From: Candidatus Saccharimonadales bacterium
GTDB taxonomy: Bacteria > Patescibacteriota > Saccharimonadia > Saccharimonadales > UBA4665
Assembly (NCBI GenBank): GCA_025450135.1
Contig: JANWHZ010000038.1
Coordinates: forward strand, 1-57,661
Direction: 5' to 3'
Length of the DNA stretch: 57,661 nt
Position 1 is the first letter of the stretch, and every line of letters starts with the position of its first letter. The notes below the pieces were generated by a model. The model was not told the origin of the DNA. It was given only the letters and a program-made list of their open reading frames with translations, and did no database searches. Below are positions 15,641 to 24,202 of this stretch, in pieces. A program made the position numbers and the translations under genes.

Positions 15641-15699
15641 GCTGTCCCTCTTGTTAGTGTGCCTCAATTATGGCTTGCAAGTAGAGGGTTTGTAAAGTG

Positions 15700-15729
15700 A
15701 AAAGAGCTTCAGCTGGTTGAAGCTCTTTT
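15700..15729 (-). terminator. Terminator of the secE-nusG-rplK-rplA unit
   Basis: A 12-base-pair stem (AAAAGAGCTTCA with TGAAGCTCTTTT) lies 24 bases beyond the rplA stop. The stem itself ends in T residues on the reverse strand. Confidence 0.8.
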
Positions 15730-15753
15730 GCAAGAGTGCGGAAGCTCAAATGC

Positions 15754-16683
15754 TTATAGTTCGCTAATGGCGACCGTAATGCTCGGACCCATCGTAGTCG
15801 ACAAGTGCACGGCCTTCATGTAGCCGCTCTTCACGCTAGCCGGCTTGTTTGACTTAATAGACGTCATGACGGCAGTTAAGTTTTGCATGAGCTTATCAGC
15901 CCCGAACGAAACCTTACCGATACCTAAGTGTACAATGCCGGTGCTATCGACTCGATATTCTACACGTCCAGCTTTAGCTTCAGCGACGGCTTTGTCGATA
16001 TCCATAGTAACGGTGCCGCTCTTCGGGTTTGGCATAAGGCCACGTGGACCGAGCAGGCGGGCGTATTTACCAAGTTTAGGCATATTTGCTGGCGTAGCAA
16101 TCAGGATATCAAAATTGATCGTGCCCTTTTCTAGCTCATTCGTTATAGTAGCGACGCCGCTCAAATCAGCGCCTGCGACTTTTTCGTCGGCCAAGACAGC
16201 CACTCGGACTGGCTTACCCGTACCAGCTGGCAGAACCAGGTTGTCGCGGATGTTTTGATCGGCAACTTTGGGATCAACATTTAGATTAACGTGCAGCTCT
16301 ACTGTTGCGTCAAACTTCACAGGGCTAGTGCTAGTAACAAGAACCAGCGCGTCCTCAGGCTTGTACACTTTCCCTTTTTCAACTTTTGCTGCAGCATCGC
16401 GGAATTTCTTACTCTGACGTTCCAGATGAGTACGCGTAGGCCGGGCAGTTTGCGTTGGTTTGTCATCGGTATCTGACTCGGCCTTGATGCGCTTACGCTC
16501 CTCCTTGGCCTCTTTCTCCGCACCTTCGCGGAGCGACTTAGCACTACGCTTACCGGCCTTTGATGTAGCCTTCTCTTCCTTGACTTCGACAGTCTCTGCC
16601 GGCATTGTTTCGGCTTCGGCAACCGCTTCAACCAATTGCTCAGCTTCTGCAGCCTCAACGTCTTGCTTCTTCCTGCTAGCCAT
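15754..16683 (-). CDS. rplA: Large ribosomal subunit protein L1 (uL1) with a long charged N-terminal extension
   Basis: uL1 forms the L1 stalk and can repress its own operon. The core (from about residue 85: SKKFRDAAAKVEKGKVY, then VRVAVLADEK and GPRGLMPNPKSGTVT) is typical. The first ~80 residues are an added Glu/Lys/Ala-rich stretch, so the protein has 309 residues rather than about 230. AAGGAG lies just before the ATG at 16683; a longer reading from 16725 is not supported. It follows rplK by 50 bases. Confidence 0.95.
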   Translation of the reverse strand: MASRKKQDVEAAEAEQLVEAVAEAETMPAETVEVKEEKATSKAGKRSAKSLREGAEKEAKEERKRIKAESDTDDKPTQTARPTRTHLERQSKKFRDAAAKVEKGKVYKPEDALVLVTSTSPVKFDATVELHVNLNVDPKVADQNIRDNLVLPAGTGKPVRVAVLADEKVAGADLSGVATITNELEKGTINFDILIATPANMPKLGKYARLLGPRGLMPNPKSGTVTMDIDKAVAEAKAGRVEYRVDSTGIVHLGIGKVSFGADKLMQNLTAVMTSIKSNKPASVKSGYMKAVHLSTTMGPSITVAISEL

Positions 16684-16733
16684 ATATCTCCTTCGTGGTG
16701 CAATCGCCTGCATAGGCTCCCACAAAAATTAAG

Positions 16734-17162
16734 TTAGTCTGCGACTTCAACGCCCATGCTGCGGGCAGTGCCTGCTACCATCTTTTTGACGGCTTCGACG
16801 TTGTCAGTGTTCATGTCAGCTGCCTTATCTTCTGCAATTTTAGTCAGCTGCGCTTGTGTCAGTTTCTTGCTTACCTTCTCAGTATTCGGGCGACCCGAGC
16901 CCTTATCTACACCAAGTGCTTGGCGGATGCGGTCGTCGGTTGGCAAACCCACTACCGTAAAGTCCATGGTACGGTCTTCGTATACAGTAATATGAGCCGT
17001 AACTGTCTGACCCATCATGTCTTTCGTCTTCTCATTGAAGCCGTTAATAAAGTCCATCATATTCACGCCGTACTGGCCGAGTGTGCTACCAACAGGTGGC
17101 GCAGCAGTTGCGCGTCCGCCGAGGATTTTCATTTTGAGTTGTGCTTTGACAGCTTTTGCCAT
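16734..17162 (-). CDS. rplK: Large ribosomal subunit protein L11 (uL11)
   Basis: uL11 sits in the GTPase-associated centre with 23S rRNA. The 142-residue product has the Pro-rich N-terminal domain (APPVGSTLGQYGVNMMDF) and the C-terminal rRNA-binding domain (QAQLTKIAEDKAADMN, GTARSMGV). I start at 17162 (MAKAVKAQLK), with AAGGAG upstream; an earlier ATG at 17192 lies inside the leader hairpin. It has its own promoter and leads rplK-rplA. Confidence 0.96.
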   Translation of the reverse strand: MAKAVKAQLKMKILGGRATAAPPVGSTLGQYGVNMMDFINGFNEKTKDMMGQTVTAHITVYEDRTMDFTVVGLPTDDRIRQALGVDKGSGRPNTEKVSKKLTQAQLTKIAEDKAADMNTDNVEAVKKMVAGTARSMGVEVAD

Positions 17163-17183
17163 CGAGATATTCTCCTTGTAACG

Positions 17184-17211
17184 AACTGGCAATTAGAAGC
17201 TTTGCCTAGTT
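17184..17211 (-). promoter_or_regulatory. Leader hairpin of rplK-rplA, possible L1 operator
   Basis: The reverse strand can fold AACTaGGCAA with TTGCCAGTT (nine pairs and one bulged A) between the promoter and the rplK ribosome-binding site. In other bacteria L1 represses this operon by binding an mRNA mimic of its rRNA site; that this is the site here is inference. Confidence 0.4.
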
Positions 17212-17242
17212 CTCCTACCTTTAAGTAGTGCGTAACAGATGT

Positions 17243-17271
17243 ATTTTACACCATTATGCCTGTTTCGACAA
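17243..17271 (-). promoter_or_regulatory. Promoter of rplK-rplA
   Basis: The reverse strand has -35 TTGTCG (17271-17266), a 17-base spacer and -10 TAAAAT (17248-17243), giving a leader of about 75 bases. Confidence 0.6.
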
Positions 17272-17364
17272 CAATCTGCGATCTTGCGAGCTACAGGTCT
17301 ATATCGAGATTCTCAGACCGTTTTTGTGGCAGTCTAAATGCCTGGCGACAAGCTCAAGCGCTTC

Positions 17365-17676
17365 TTATGATTCTGGGTCTGTACCTTGATCTGCTCTGAG
17401 CGCCGGATTCTCTGCCCAGTCAGTGAGAGCTAGTACTTCAGCGGTTCCGGCAACGGTAAGACCGTAGGGCCACGTGTCTCGGCTTATGGTACTTGCGAGT
17501 CCAGTCGTGCCATGGGGGACAAGTCCATGTGCTTCTAATAGGCTGGCGGCTGCAGGTCCATACAATTCTAATAATGCTAAGACTCCGCCGCCAATCATAA
17601 GCCAGCGACCAGTTTGTGATAAACCTTCACTGTTTGGTGACGCTGGAAATTGATTGTGTGAAGAGCTGTTACTCAC
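17365..17676 (-). CDS. Hypothetical protein with one membrane segment (103 aa)
   Basis: I recognise no family. Residues 1-22 are polar, residues 25-50 form a hydrophobic segment (GRWLMIGGGVLALLELYG), and a second weaker hydrophobic stretch follows at about 70-85. It starts 5 bases after the nusG stop, inside the secE-nusG unit and before the rplK promoter, so it is the last gene of that transcript. Such an insertion between nusG and rplK is uncommon. Confidence 0.5.
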   Translation of the reverse strand: MSNSSSHNQFPASPNSEGLSQTGRWLMIGGGVLALLELYGPAAASLLEAHGLVPHGTTGLASTISRDTWPYGLTVAGTAEVLALTDWAENPALRADQGTDPES

Positions 17677-17681
17677 AAGTG

Positions 17682-18224
17682 TTACATCTTCTTGACTTGA
17701 AGGCTGTCGAGTTCAACCGGCGTTTCACGGCCAAACATGTTCACGAGGACTTTGAGTTTGCCCTTCTGGGGATCTATTTCACTGACGGCTCCGTCAAAGC
17801 CTTTGAACGGGCCGTCGGTAATGCTTACTATCTCACCAAGATTGAAATCAATCTTGTGTTTTGGCTGCTCGACACCCATTCGTTTATTAATTTTCTCAAT
17901 CTCGTCTTCAGAGAGCGGAGTTGGTTCAGTGCCAGATCCAACGAAACCAGTGACTGACGGGGTATTACGGACAATATACCAGGCATCTTCGCTCATTTTC
18001 ATTTGAACTAACACATAGCCTTGAAAAATTCGCTTCTCAACAACACGACGCTTGCCATTCTTGACTTCGATCATTTTTTCTTTAGGTACAAGTGTCTTGA
18101 AGATTTTATCCTTCATATCGAGCGATTCGGCACGCTGACGAATGCTTTCAGCGACCTTCTCTTCATATCCACTGTAGGTGTGGATAGCGTACCAATGCTT
18201 TTGTGAATCGTACCTGTTACTCAT
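17682..18224 (-). CDS. nusG: Transcription termination/antitermination protein NusG
   Basis: NusG links RNA polymerase to Rho or the ribosome. The 180-residue product has the NGN domain (HWYAIHTYSGYEEKVAESI, IFQGYVLVQM, VRNTPSVTGFVG) and the C-terminal KOW domain (VSITDGPFKGFDGAVSEID). Its start overlaps the secE stop by 4 bases (ATGA), so the two are coupled. Confidence 0.97.
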   Translation of the reverse strand: MSNRYDSQKHWYAIHTYSGYEEKVAESIRQRAESLDMKDKIFKTLVPKEKMIEVKNGKRRVVEKRIFQGYVLVQMKMSEDAWYIVRNTPSVTGFVGSGTEPTPLSEDEIEKINKRMGVEQPKHKIDFNLGEIVSITDGPFKGFDGAVSEIDPQKGKLKVLVNMFGRETPVELDSLQVKKM

Positions 18225-18622
18225 CGTAATAATACCTGTTTAAATAGTTTATCGAGACCGAAGTCAAACAGCGCCACCACCACGCCGAAAATGACCGAAA
18301 ATAAAATGACTGCACTTGTTAACTGCAGCGTCTGTTTACCGGTCGGCCACGCTACATGGCGCAGCTCCTTGAAGCTATTCCGCACATATGGAGGCACGAT
18401 AATACGTGCAATAAGCCGCCCAGCGATTCTAAAAGGTTTCCATATAGGGAGCTTTCCAAGTATATTGCCTATCGCACGAAATGGTATCCCAGCTATACTT
18501 GCAATGCTCCGAATTCTCCTTGGCTTTGCTTGCTTACTTGTACTGCTAACACCACGTTCTCGCATTGTTTGCGGCGCTTGGCGCAAGCGGCGTGTTTTCT
18601 TATGTGACGATTCGTTAGCCAC
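18221..18622 (-). CDS. secE: Preprotein translocase subunit SecE with an N-terminal extension
   Basis: SecE clamps the SecY channel. The conserved core is at the C-terminus: FKELRHVAWPTGKQTLQLTS, then a single membrane helix (AVILFSVIFGVVVALFDFGL). Before it are about 70 extra basic residues, making 133 in total. It precedes nusG as in most bacteria, but rpmG, usually just upstream, is 12 kb away. Confidence 0.93.
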   Translation of the reverse strand: MANESSHKKTRRLRQAPQTMRERGVSSTSKQAKPRRIRSIASIAGIPFRAIGNILGKLPIWKPFRIAGRLIARIIVPPYVRNSFKELRHVAWPTGKQTLQLTSAVILFSVIFGVVVALFDFGLDKLFKQVLLR

Positions 18623-18717
18623 GTAATACTCCCTAAAAAAATAACCTACATTAATTGTAGGCCACTGCTGTCAAGCTTAGCAGGTTAGTATCTCGTACGC
18701 AAGCGGTACATATTTAA

Positions 18718-19428
18718 TTATCTAACATGATAGTGTTCTAACGCAAACCTGTCTGCATGGGCTTGGGCATCTATGTAGCGATGGACGTCAGCCGGGCGCC
18801 AGACGGTGCCATCATTGTGACAAAAGCCGATGTGAATGAGTCTTGCAACGGTGCCAACTTGCTGGCCAGTTAGCTCTGCTGGAACTTCAGCAAGGGTTAG
18901 CATTGTCCCGCTGTCCACTGTGTCGCCAACGGCCGGGGCCATACGAGCTAGCCCGAACCGCTCTTCAAGATGTGCGAGCATCTTGGCGATAACAAGGTAT
19001 CTTAATCTTTGCGGTTCATTTGCTTGTAGTTTTGCACGCTCACCGTACCCCCACGCTTCCGTAAACTGATTGAGTAGGCCGGCGACTAGTACCGCCGCTT
19101 GGTTGAAAGCACTACCCTTGTCGTCACGATAGCATTCGTCTGGGTCAATTATGTCCGATGGCCTAAGACCCTCGAGTGCCGCGATAGCGCGCGAAACGTA
19201 CTCACCCATTTCAGGCGCATGCAGCGACCTTTCACTGACCCTAGCGGCAACCCCGACTAACATTTCACGGGTGTCGTGAATAACGGCAACTTCAACTTCC
19301 GGTTGATACGGTGGTACTCCTAAATGCTCGCCTAATTGTGCGCTGTCCCAAATATCCTGATCACCTTCCAACCCATCCCAATCGTCAGCTTCGACATGCG
19401 GAGGTCTATTCTGAGCGAAGTCTGACAT
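18718..19428 (-). CDS. Hypothetical protein, C-terminus faintly GrpE-like
   Basis: The 236-residue product is acidic and soluble. No family is recognised with confidence. The C-terminal part (GTVARLIHIGFCHNDGTVWR, then PADV) echoes the beta domain of the nucleotide exchange factor GrpE (GTV..VL..GY..DGRVLRPA.V), but the long GrpE helix is not evident. It may be a diverged relative or a chance match. It is divergent from the glycosyltransferase gene; only about 75 bases separate the starts. Confidence 0.5.
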   Translation of the reverse strand: MSDFAQNRPPHVEADDWDGLEGDQDIWDSAQLGEHLGVPPYQPEVEVAVIHDTREMLVGVAARVSERSLHAPEMGEYVSRAIAALEGLRPSDIIDPDECYRDDKGSAFNQAAVLVAGLLNQFTEAWGYGERAKLQANEPQRLRYLVIAKMLAHLEERFGLARMAPAVGDTVDSGTMLTLAEVPAELTGQQVGTVARLIHIGFCHNDGTVWRPADVHRYIDAQAHADRFALEHYHVR

Positions 19429-19502
19429 ATCATGATAATTCTAAACTAAATACATCTATGCGTCAACAGCAAGCGTATACAGTGTCGTGCTATAGTGGAG
19501 GC

Positions 19503-21017
19503 ATGTTAACGGTGCTGCTGGCGTTTTGGTTGTTTTCAGCACTTGAATTGTTATTGACCCTGTTTCCTACCTCAAAGCTTCGACGAGACCTTGCAGTTTT
19601 TATCTCATTCGCGGTGCTCGTCGTATCGCTGGCACTACTTCTATTGAGTATGTCACTGTTTACGGTGCTGCTCTTTATACTTGGCATGTATCGCAGCACA
19701 AATTTGCTCCGGGTAGCCAGAGCACGTATACACAAAAAGTACCTGCGACGTTCCGCCCTTCAGACAAGTTCATGGCTTGCTATCGTGCAAGCCCTTGCAA
19801 CAATGGCCTGGTTGAGCGATACACACTTGGGACTGGCTGGCCTGAATCTCTGGCTGTTCATTGCTTGGGCTGACGTCGCACTGGCTACCGTCCTCATGAC
19901 CTCTACTTTTAGGCATATATGGACTACCCGTTTTCCGCATTTGTCGGTAACTGATAGCGGTGACGCGAATTTACCTACTCTTACTGTTGCAATACCGGCT
20001 CGTAATGAAACAGACGATTTAGAGGAATGTCTGGCGTCACTAGTAGCATCTGATTACCCAAAATTAGAAATACTAGTGCTTGATGATTGCTCCCAAAACA
20101 AGCACACTCCCGAAGTTATTAGAAGCTATGCCCATGCTGGAGTGCGGTTTTTGCAAGGTAAGGTACCTGACGATAACTGGTTAGCTAAAAACTCGGCTTA
20201 TCAGCAACTTTACACCGAGGCGAACGGTGAGCTTATCTTGTTTTGTGGTGTGGATGTGCGCTTCCAGCCTGGTAGCTTACGAGAGCTGGTAGCCGCTTTG
20301 CAGCATAAGCACAAGAATATGATTTCACTCATACCGCAAAACAATGTGCCTAGCGCACTGACCAGCCTAGAAACGACCCTTCTGCAGCCAATGCGCTACG
20401 CCTGGGAAATATCGCTGCCACGACGGCTATTCCATAGACCACCAGTATTAAGCACATGTTGGCTGATCCGCCGCGAGATCATTACTAGCGCCGGTGGCTT
20501 TGCAGCCGTCAGCCGATCCGTTGTTCCTGAGAGCTACTTTGCCCGCGTCAGCGCCGTCCAGGACGGCTATAGCTTCATGCAGAGCAGTGCCAAAATGGGG
20601 ATTTTGAGTAAAAAAGGTCGAGTCGAGCAGCGAGCTACGGCAATTCGGACTGAGTACCCACGCGTCCATCGACGAATTGAGCTCGTAATGATGCTTTCTC
20701 TTACGGAGCTGGGTGGCATCTTATTGCCGTATGCATTAGTCATAGGCAGCCTGCTTCATCTAGTTCATACATCGCTCTGGCTACCGAGTCTCATAGCAGT
20801 AATTATCCTTACTGCTACCTATGCATCAGTAGTGACGCTTACCTATCGCGTATGGCTGGTTCGGGCACTGATACAATTACCGCTCGCCGCGGTAATTGAT
20901 ATTGCGCTGCTCAATTACTCGATGATTAAATACGAGTTCTTTGATGTTATTTGGAAAGACCGCAACGTATGTATACCAGTTATGCGTGTGACGGACCAGA
21001 TAACAGCGTCGGAGTAG
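19503..21017 (+). CDS. Membrane glycosyltransferase family 2 protein
   Basis: The 504-residue product has four or so N-terminal membrane segments (residues 1-130), then a GT-A domain: TVAIPARNETDDLEECLASL, ILVLDDCSQNK and a DVRFQPG in the place of DxD. Two to three more membrane segments follow at the C-terminus. It probably makes or extends a polyprenyl- or lipid-linked glycan at the membrane. GTGGAGG sits 1 base before the ATG at 19503; an upstream reading from 19311 overlaps the divergent gene and is rejected. The 3' end overlaps the histidine kinase gene tail to tail by 38 bases. Confidence 0.85.
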   Translation: MLTVLLAFWLFSALELLLTLFPTSKLRRDLAVFISFAVLVVSLALLLLSMSLFTVLLFILGMYRSTNLLRVARARIHKKYLRRSALQTSSWLAIVQALATMAWLSDTHLGLAGLNLWLFIAWADVALATVLMTSTFRHIWTTRFPHLSVTDSGDANLPTLTVAIPARNETDDLEECLASLVASDYPKLEILVLDDCSQNKHTPEVIRSYAHAGVRFLQGKVPDDNWLAKNSAYQQLYTEANGELILFCGVDVRFQPGSLRELVAALQHKHKNMISLIPQNNVPSALTSLETTLLQPMRYAWEISLPRRLFHRPPVLSTCWLIRREIITSAGGFAAVSRSVVPESYFARVSAVQDGYSFMQSSAKMGILSKKGRVEQRATAIRTEYPRVHRRIELVMMLSLTELGGILLPYALVIGSLLHLVHTSLWLPSLIAVIILTATYASVVTLTYRVWLVRALIQLPLAAVIDIALLNYSMIKYEFFDVIWKDRNVCIPVMRVTDQITASE

Positions 21018-22149
21018 TATCTGGTGCCATAGCCTTCGATGTAGGCATGTTTGGCACGCTAATCGCAAAAGTTGATCCCTTGTTGAGCTCGCTGTCGAGT
21101 GTAATGTGTGCATTAAGTAGCCGTGCAAGCTTAGCCGTGACATACAGACCAAGACCTGTTCCGGTTGCTTTGGTTGTACGATAGTCACCGCTTCGGAAGA
21201 ACTTTTGAAATACTTTTTGCTGGTCGGGCTTACTAATGCCGATGCCGGTATCGCTTACTGAGAATTTAACTCCATCAGGTATGCCTTCGGCACTTATAGT
21301 AATCGAGCCTGCTTCGGTGTATTTAATCGAGTTAGTTATAAAATTCTGCAGTACTTCTCGTACGTACAGCTTGCTACAGACTAGCTCAGGCTGACGGTCC
21401 CCAATAATATGTGAGGTTAGCTTTAGGCCTTTTGCGCTAGCTTGCTCGCCGTAATTATGGACGAGCTCTTCAAGTAGGCCTGTCACATCGATCGATTCAA
21501 CGTCGATAGGAGTTACACCTCGTTCAGCACGCGACAACATAGCCAGGTCGTTGACCAGACTAGCGAGAAACAAGATTTGATTATGCGCCTCATGCAACGC
21601 TTGTTTGACTTTGTCCAGGTCGCCGCTCTTCTCAACAATAAATTCAGCGTTTCCAATATTGCCTTCCGTAATAGCTATCGGCGTCCTCAGCTCGTGGCTG
21701 ACGACTGAGATAAATTCATCGCGCTCTTCTTCTAAGGATTTCTCGTGGCTTATGTCGCGTAGCAATATAACGTAGCCTTGTTGACCCTGCTCGCCGTAGC
21801 CGAGACGTACCGGCGCGATACTGATATAGAGGTTGATAACACTACCGTCGCTATACGTAAGTTTAAGATCACGATTAGAAGTCGGTACTGTGGTACCTTG
21901 CACTAATTTCGTTACATTAACACGCTCATCATCTTTATTAAGCGGGCGAAAGATATCATCGAGCGATTTTCGTTCAATTGGGTCATTTCGATCCAGAATA
22001 TTCAATGCGGCACCGTTATAGATAACTACTCGGACATTTTTATCGACGGCAAGGACGCCATCAGCCATGCTATTGATAAGACTAACGAGACGTTCATGGG
22101 CGAGTTGGTCCGGCATGCTAGCAATATTTTTGCGTCGTTTTAAGATCAT
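20980..22149 (-). CDS. Orphan PAS-domain sensor histidine kinase
   Basis: The 389-residue product has a PAS domain (about 20-130: MADGVLAVDKNVRVVIYNG), a HisKA domain with phospho-acceptor His152 in SVVSHELRTP, and a HATPase domain with N box NFITNSIKY, G1 DTGIGI and G2 GTGLGL, ending KGSTFAISVP. There is no membrane segment, so it senses a cytoplasmic cue. No response regulator gene is adjacent; its partner must lie elsewhere. Its end overlaps the convergent GT2 gene by 38 bases. Confidence 0.92.
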   Translation of the reverse strand: MILKRRKNIASMPDQLAHERLVSLINSMADGVLAVDKNVRVVIYNGAALNILDRNDPIERKSLDDIFRPLNKDDERVNVTKLVQGTTVPTSNRDLKLTYSDGSVINLYISIAPVRLGYGEQGQQGYVILLRDISHEKSLEEERDEFISVVSHELRTPIAITEGNIGNAEFIVEKSGDLDKVKQALHEAHNQILFLASLVNDLAMLSRAERGVTPIDVESIDVTGLLEELVHNYGEQASAKGLKLTSHIIGDRQPELVCSKLYVREVLQNFITNSIKYTEAGSITISAEGIPDGVKFSVSDTGIGISKPDQQKVFQKFFRSGDYRTTKATGTGLGLYVTAKLARLLNAHITLDSELNKGSTFAISVPNMPTSKAMAPDTTPTLLSGPSHA

Positions 22150-22188
22150 AGCTTCATTATGCCAGCGGACGCTAAAAGGTCAAACCAC

Positions 22189-22908
22189 TTATGAATCTGA
22201 AGTGTGTGATCCAAGTACAGGCCGGTACTGACGCATTACTCCACGCATGCGGCGGGCACCTGGAAGAACCGCTTCAAATTCCCGCCAGAAGTTGGGACCG
22301 TGGTGCAACACGCGTGTATGAGTCAACTCATGTAAGATCACGTAGTCAATACATTCCCAGGGAAGCTGCATCAAAAACAAGTTAAATACGATATTCTTAT
22401 GCTGGTCACAGCTTCCCCAGCGGCTTTTCATGCGTTTAATATTCATACTGCGATAAGCAAAACCAAATTTAATGGCCAGTTCGTTCAACCGTGGCGCCAG
22501 TAACTTGGCAGCTTCCGACTTGAGTGCACGGTAGCATGCAGATTGCGCAGCTGCTTGCACAACTTGATCGCTAATACTCAATCCTACGTTGTAGATTACG
22601 ATTACCTCTGTCGCATGCACACTGGTTTTGACACGCGTTACTTCCGCACTGGGTATAAAATGCAGCATTCGCGTCTTACCAACTGCCATGCCATTCATGA
22701 GTGGCGCCACCTCCACCTTGTGCTGTGCGGTGATCCAGCTTTTGCGTGACACGGTGAATGCCAGACCAGCTTGGTAGGGGGTCCAGTAAGGAATACTTAC
22801 ACGGATTGAGCCATCGGTAGCAATTGTTAGTCGTAAGCTACGGCTGCCGCGACGTTTGTAGATTTTGACCTTGCCGATGCCGCTTACATCGAACTCTTTG
22901 TAGGGCAT
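22189..22908 (-). CDS. YgjP/SprT-like zinc metallopeptidase-fold protein (DUF45/M48)
   Basis: The 239-residue product carries VILHELTHTRVLHHG (HExxH zinc motif with the third histidine in HHGPNFW) and MKSRWGSCD, both diagnostic of the YgjP family. E. coli YgjP has been reported to act on nucleotides, but most members are uncharacterised. It sits between the histidine kinase gene and a P-loop kinase gene on the same strand (16-base gap), probably co-transcribed with the latter. Confidence 0.85.
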   Translation of the reverse strand: MPYKEFDVSGIGKVKIYKRRGSRSLRLTIATDGSIRVSIPYWTPYQAGLAFTVSRKSWITAQHKVEVAPLMNGMAVGKTRMLHFIPSAEVTRVKTSVHATEVIVIYNVGLSISDQVVQAAAQSACYRALKSEAAKLLAPRLNELAIKFGFAYRSMNIKRMKSRWGSCDQHKNIVFNLFLMQLPWECIDYVILHELTHTRVLHHGPNFWREFEAVLPGARRMRGVMRQYRPVLGSHTSDS

Positions 22909-22924
22909 GAAAGGACCTTAGCTA

Positions 22925-23590
22925 TTAACGAATGACAATGTTACGGCGGCTGTTGTCGACACGGCCTTTGTAGAGGTTTGGTTGCGGGATAAGATTAACA
23001 AGGCCAGGCTTAACGACAGGTGCGGCGCTAATCGTTGGTAATACACTGAGATCACGCATACGTCGGACAACAGCGTTGAATTGGGCATTGAAGGTGTGTT
23101 TACCGCTGACCACAACGTAGTCTTCTGCCGCAACGGGATTTTGCATATGCGTAATGATCTGCTCGAATTGCTTTGGATCGTACGTGGCAGCGTATCGATC
23201 GTCAGTATGTCTGCGATCACGCTGTTTGCCACGCTGGTAGGCACTGTCAGGGTCCATCTGAAACCATACCAAGACTGGAACCGCGTGGCTCTTACGCGCA
23301 ACTTCACGTAAAATATGACGCTGTCCTGCGCGCATCGCGTTCACATCGTATACAACGCTCATACCTGCATTCAGGAATTCACCGGACATGTAGCTCATGA
23401 GTTGCATGATCACATCGTTTTCCTGTTTGTCGTAACGAGGTTTCTCGAATAGCTCACTACGTATGCGGTCACCGTCTACATGTGCGCATTGAATTAGCTC
23501 ACAAAATTGACGCGCAAAAAAAGTCTTACCCGATCCTGGAAATCCGTAGAGCATTAACAAGAATGGTTGGGTGGGTGCGATCTTCGCCAT
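22925..23590 (-). CDS. AAA_33-type P-loop kinase
   Basis: The 221-residue product has Walker A GFPGSGKTFFARQF, HVDGDRIRSELF, VVYDVNAMRAGQRHILREVA and WFQMDPDSAYQR: the pattern of small predicted kinases similar to polynucleotide or gluconate kinases. The substrate is unknown. The C-terminal 35 residues are basic and may be disordered. A TATACAAT -10-like box lies 12 bases before the ATG. It leads the unit with the YgjP-type gene. Confidence 0.75.
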   Translation of the reverse strand: MAKIAPTQPFLLMLYGFPGSGKTFFARQFCELIQCAHVDGDRIRSELFEKPRYDKQENDVIMQLMSYMSGEFLNAGMSVVYDVNAMRAGQRHILREVARKSHAVPVLVWFQMDPDSAYQRGKQRDRRHTDDRYAATYDPKQFEQIITHMQNPVAAEDYVVVSGKHTFNAQFNAVVRRMRDLSVLPTISAAPVVKPGLVNLIPQPNLYKGRVDNSRRNIVIR

Positions 23591-23777
23591 GTACTCTCAT
23601 TGTATAACAGATTTGCGTCAGATTTGGAATACTTTCATTCCCGTAGCATTTTCATGCTTGATATCGTACAATGGCGATGTTATCTTCCCTGTTGTCAGGC
23701 AGGAAGAGAGCCCAAGCAAACATAGCTAGTTTGCTCGCTACGCTGAGAAACCTATTTATGGGAATCTTCAGCATTGT

Positions 23778-23853
23778 AGGGGAGTAGCTCAATCGGTAGA
23801 GTAGCGGTCTCCAAAACCGTTGGTTGCAGGTTCGAGTCCTGTCTCCCCTGCCA
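23778..23853 (+). tRNA. trpT: tRNA-Trp (CCA anticodon)
   Basis: A full cloverleaf: acceptor AGGGGAG pairs with CTCCCCT, the anticodon stem is GCGGT/ACCGT with loop CTCCAAA, the T-arm has GGTTCGAGTCC, and the 3' CCA is encoded. A strong hairpin follows immediately. Confidence 0.97.
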
Positions 23854-23890
23854 AGCAAAATGCACCGATATGTCGTCGGTGCATTTTGCT
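23854..23890 (+). terminator. Terminator of tRNA-Trp, bidirectional
   Basis: A perfect 15-base-pair stem (AGCAAAATGCACCGA with its complement), 7-base loop and T-rich 3' side, starting at the base after the tRNA CCA. It can also stop the reverse-strand gene at 23896. Confidence 0.85.
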
Positions 23891-23895
23891 TTACC

Positions 23896-24129
23896 TCACT
23901 CTATATGAGCTAGTTTATGTTTATTGATTTTGTCTGCAAGCTCCTCACTGATCATCATGCATGGATCTGCAGTCTCTCTATCTGTCGATTGGTAGGTATG
24001 AAGTGGAGCACGTACAGCTAACAATTGCATGGTCAGTTCTGCGCCGCTTTGAGTCTGCTCGTCACTCAGGGCTTCAGCTAAATATACGCCTTGTGGACCG
24101 GCGTACGACCCCGGTACGGACATAGACAT
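23896..24129 (-). CDS. Small hypothetical protein (77 aa)
   Basis: No family recognised. The product is soluble and mixed in charge, with no cysteine pair or membrane segment. The reverse strand has TATTAT only 5-6 bases before the first ATG, so the message may be leaderless. A second ATG two codons later is possible. It ends at the tRNA-Trp terminator. Confidence 0.4.
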   Translation of the reverse strand: MSMSVPGSYAGPQGVYLAEALSDEQTQSGAELTMQLLAVRAPLHTYQSTDRETADPCMMISEELADKINKHKLAHIE

Positions 24130-24202
24130 ACGATATAATACTGATCACAAGTAAGACGTGGCTCAGTATGATATGTGCCATAGCTATATAGCTTATTAGT
24201 GG

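Noticed and set aside
23652-23858. 68-residue reverse ORF over tRNA-Trp
   Set aside because: Its protein contains RTRTCNQRFWRPLLYRLSY, the usual artefact of translating a tRNA antisense.
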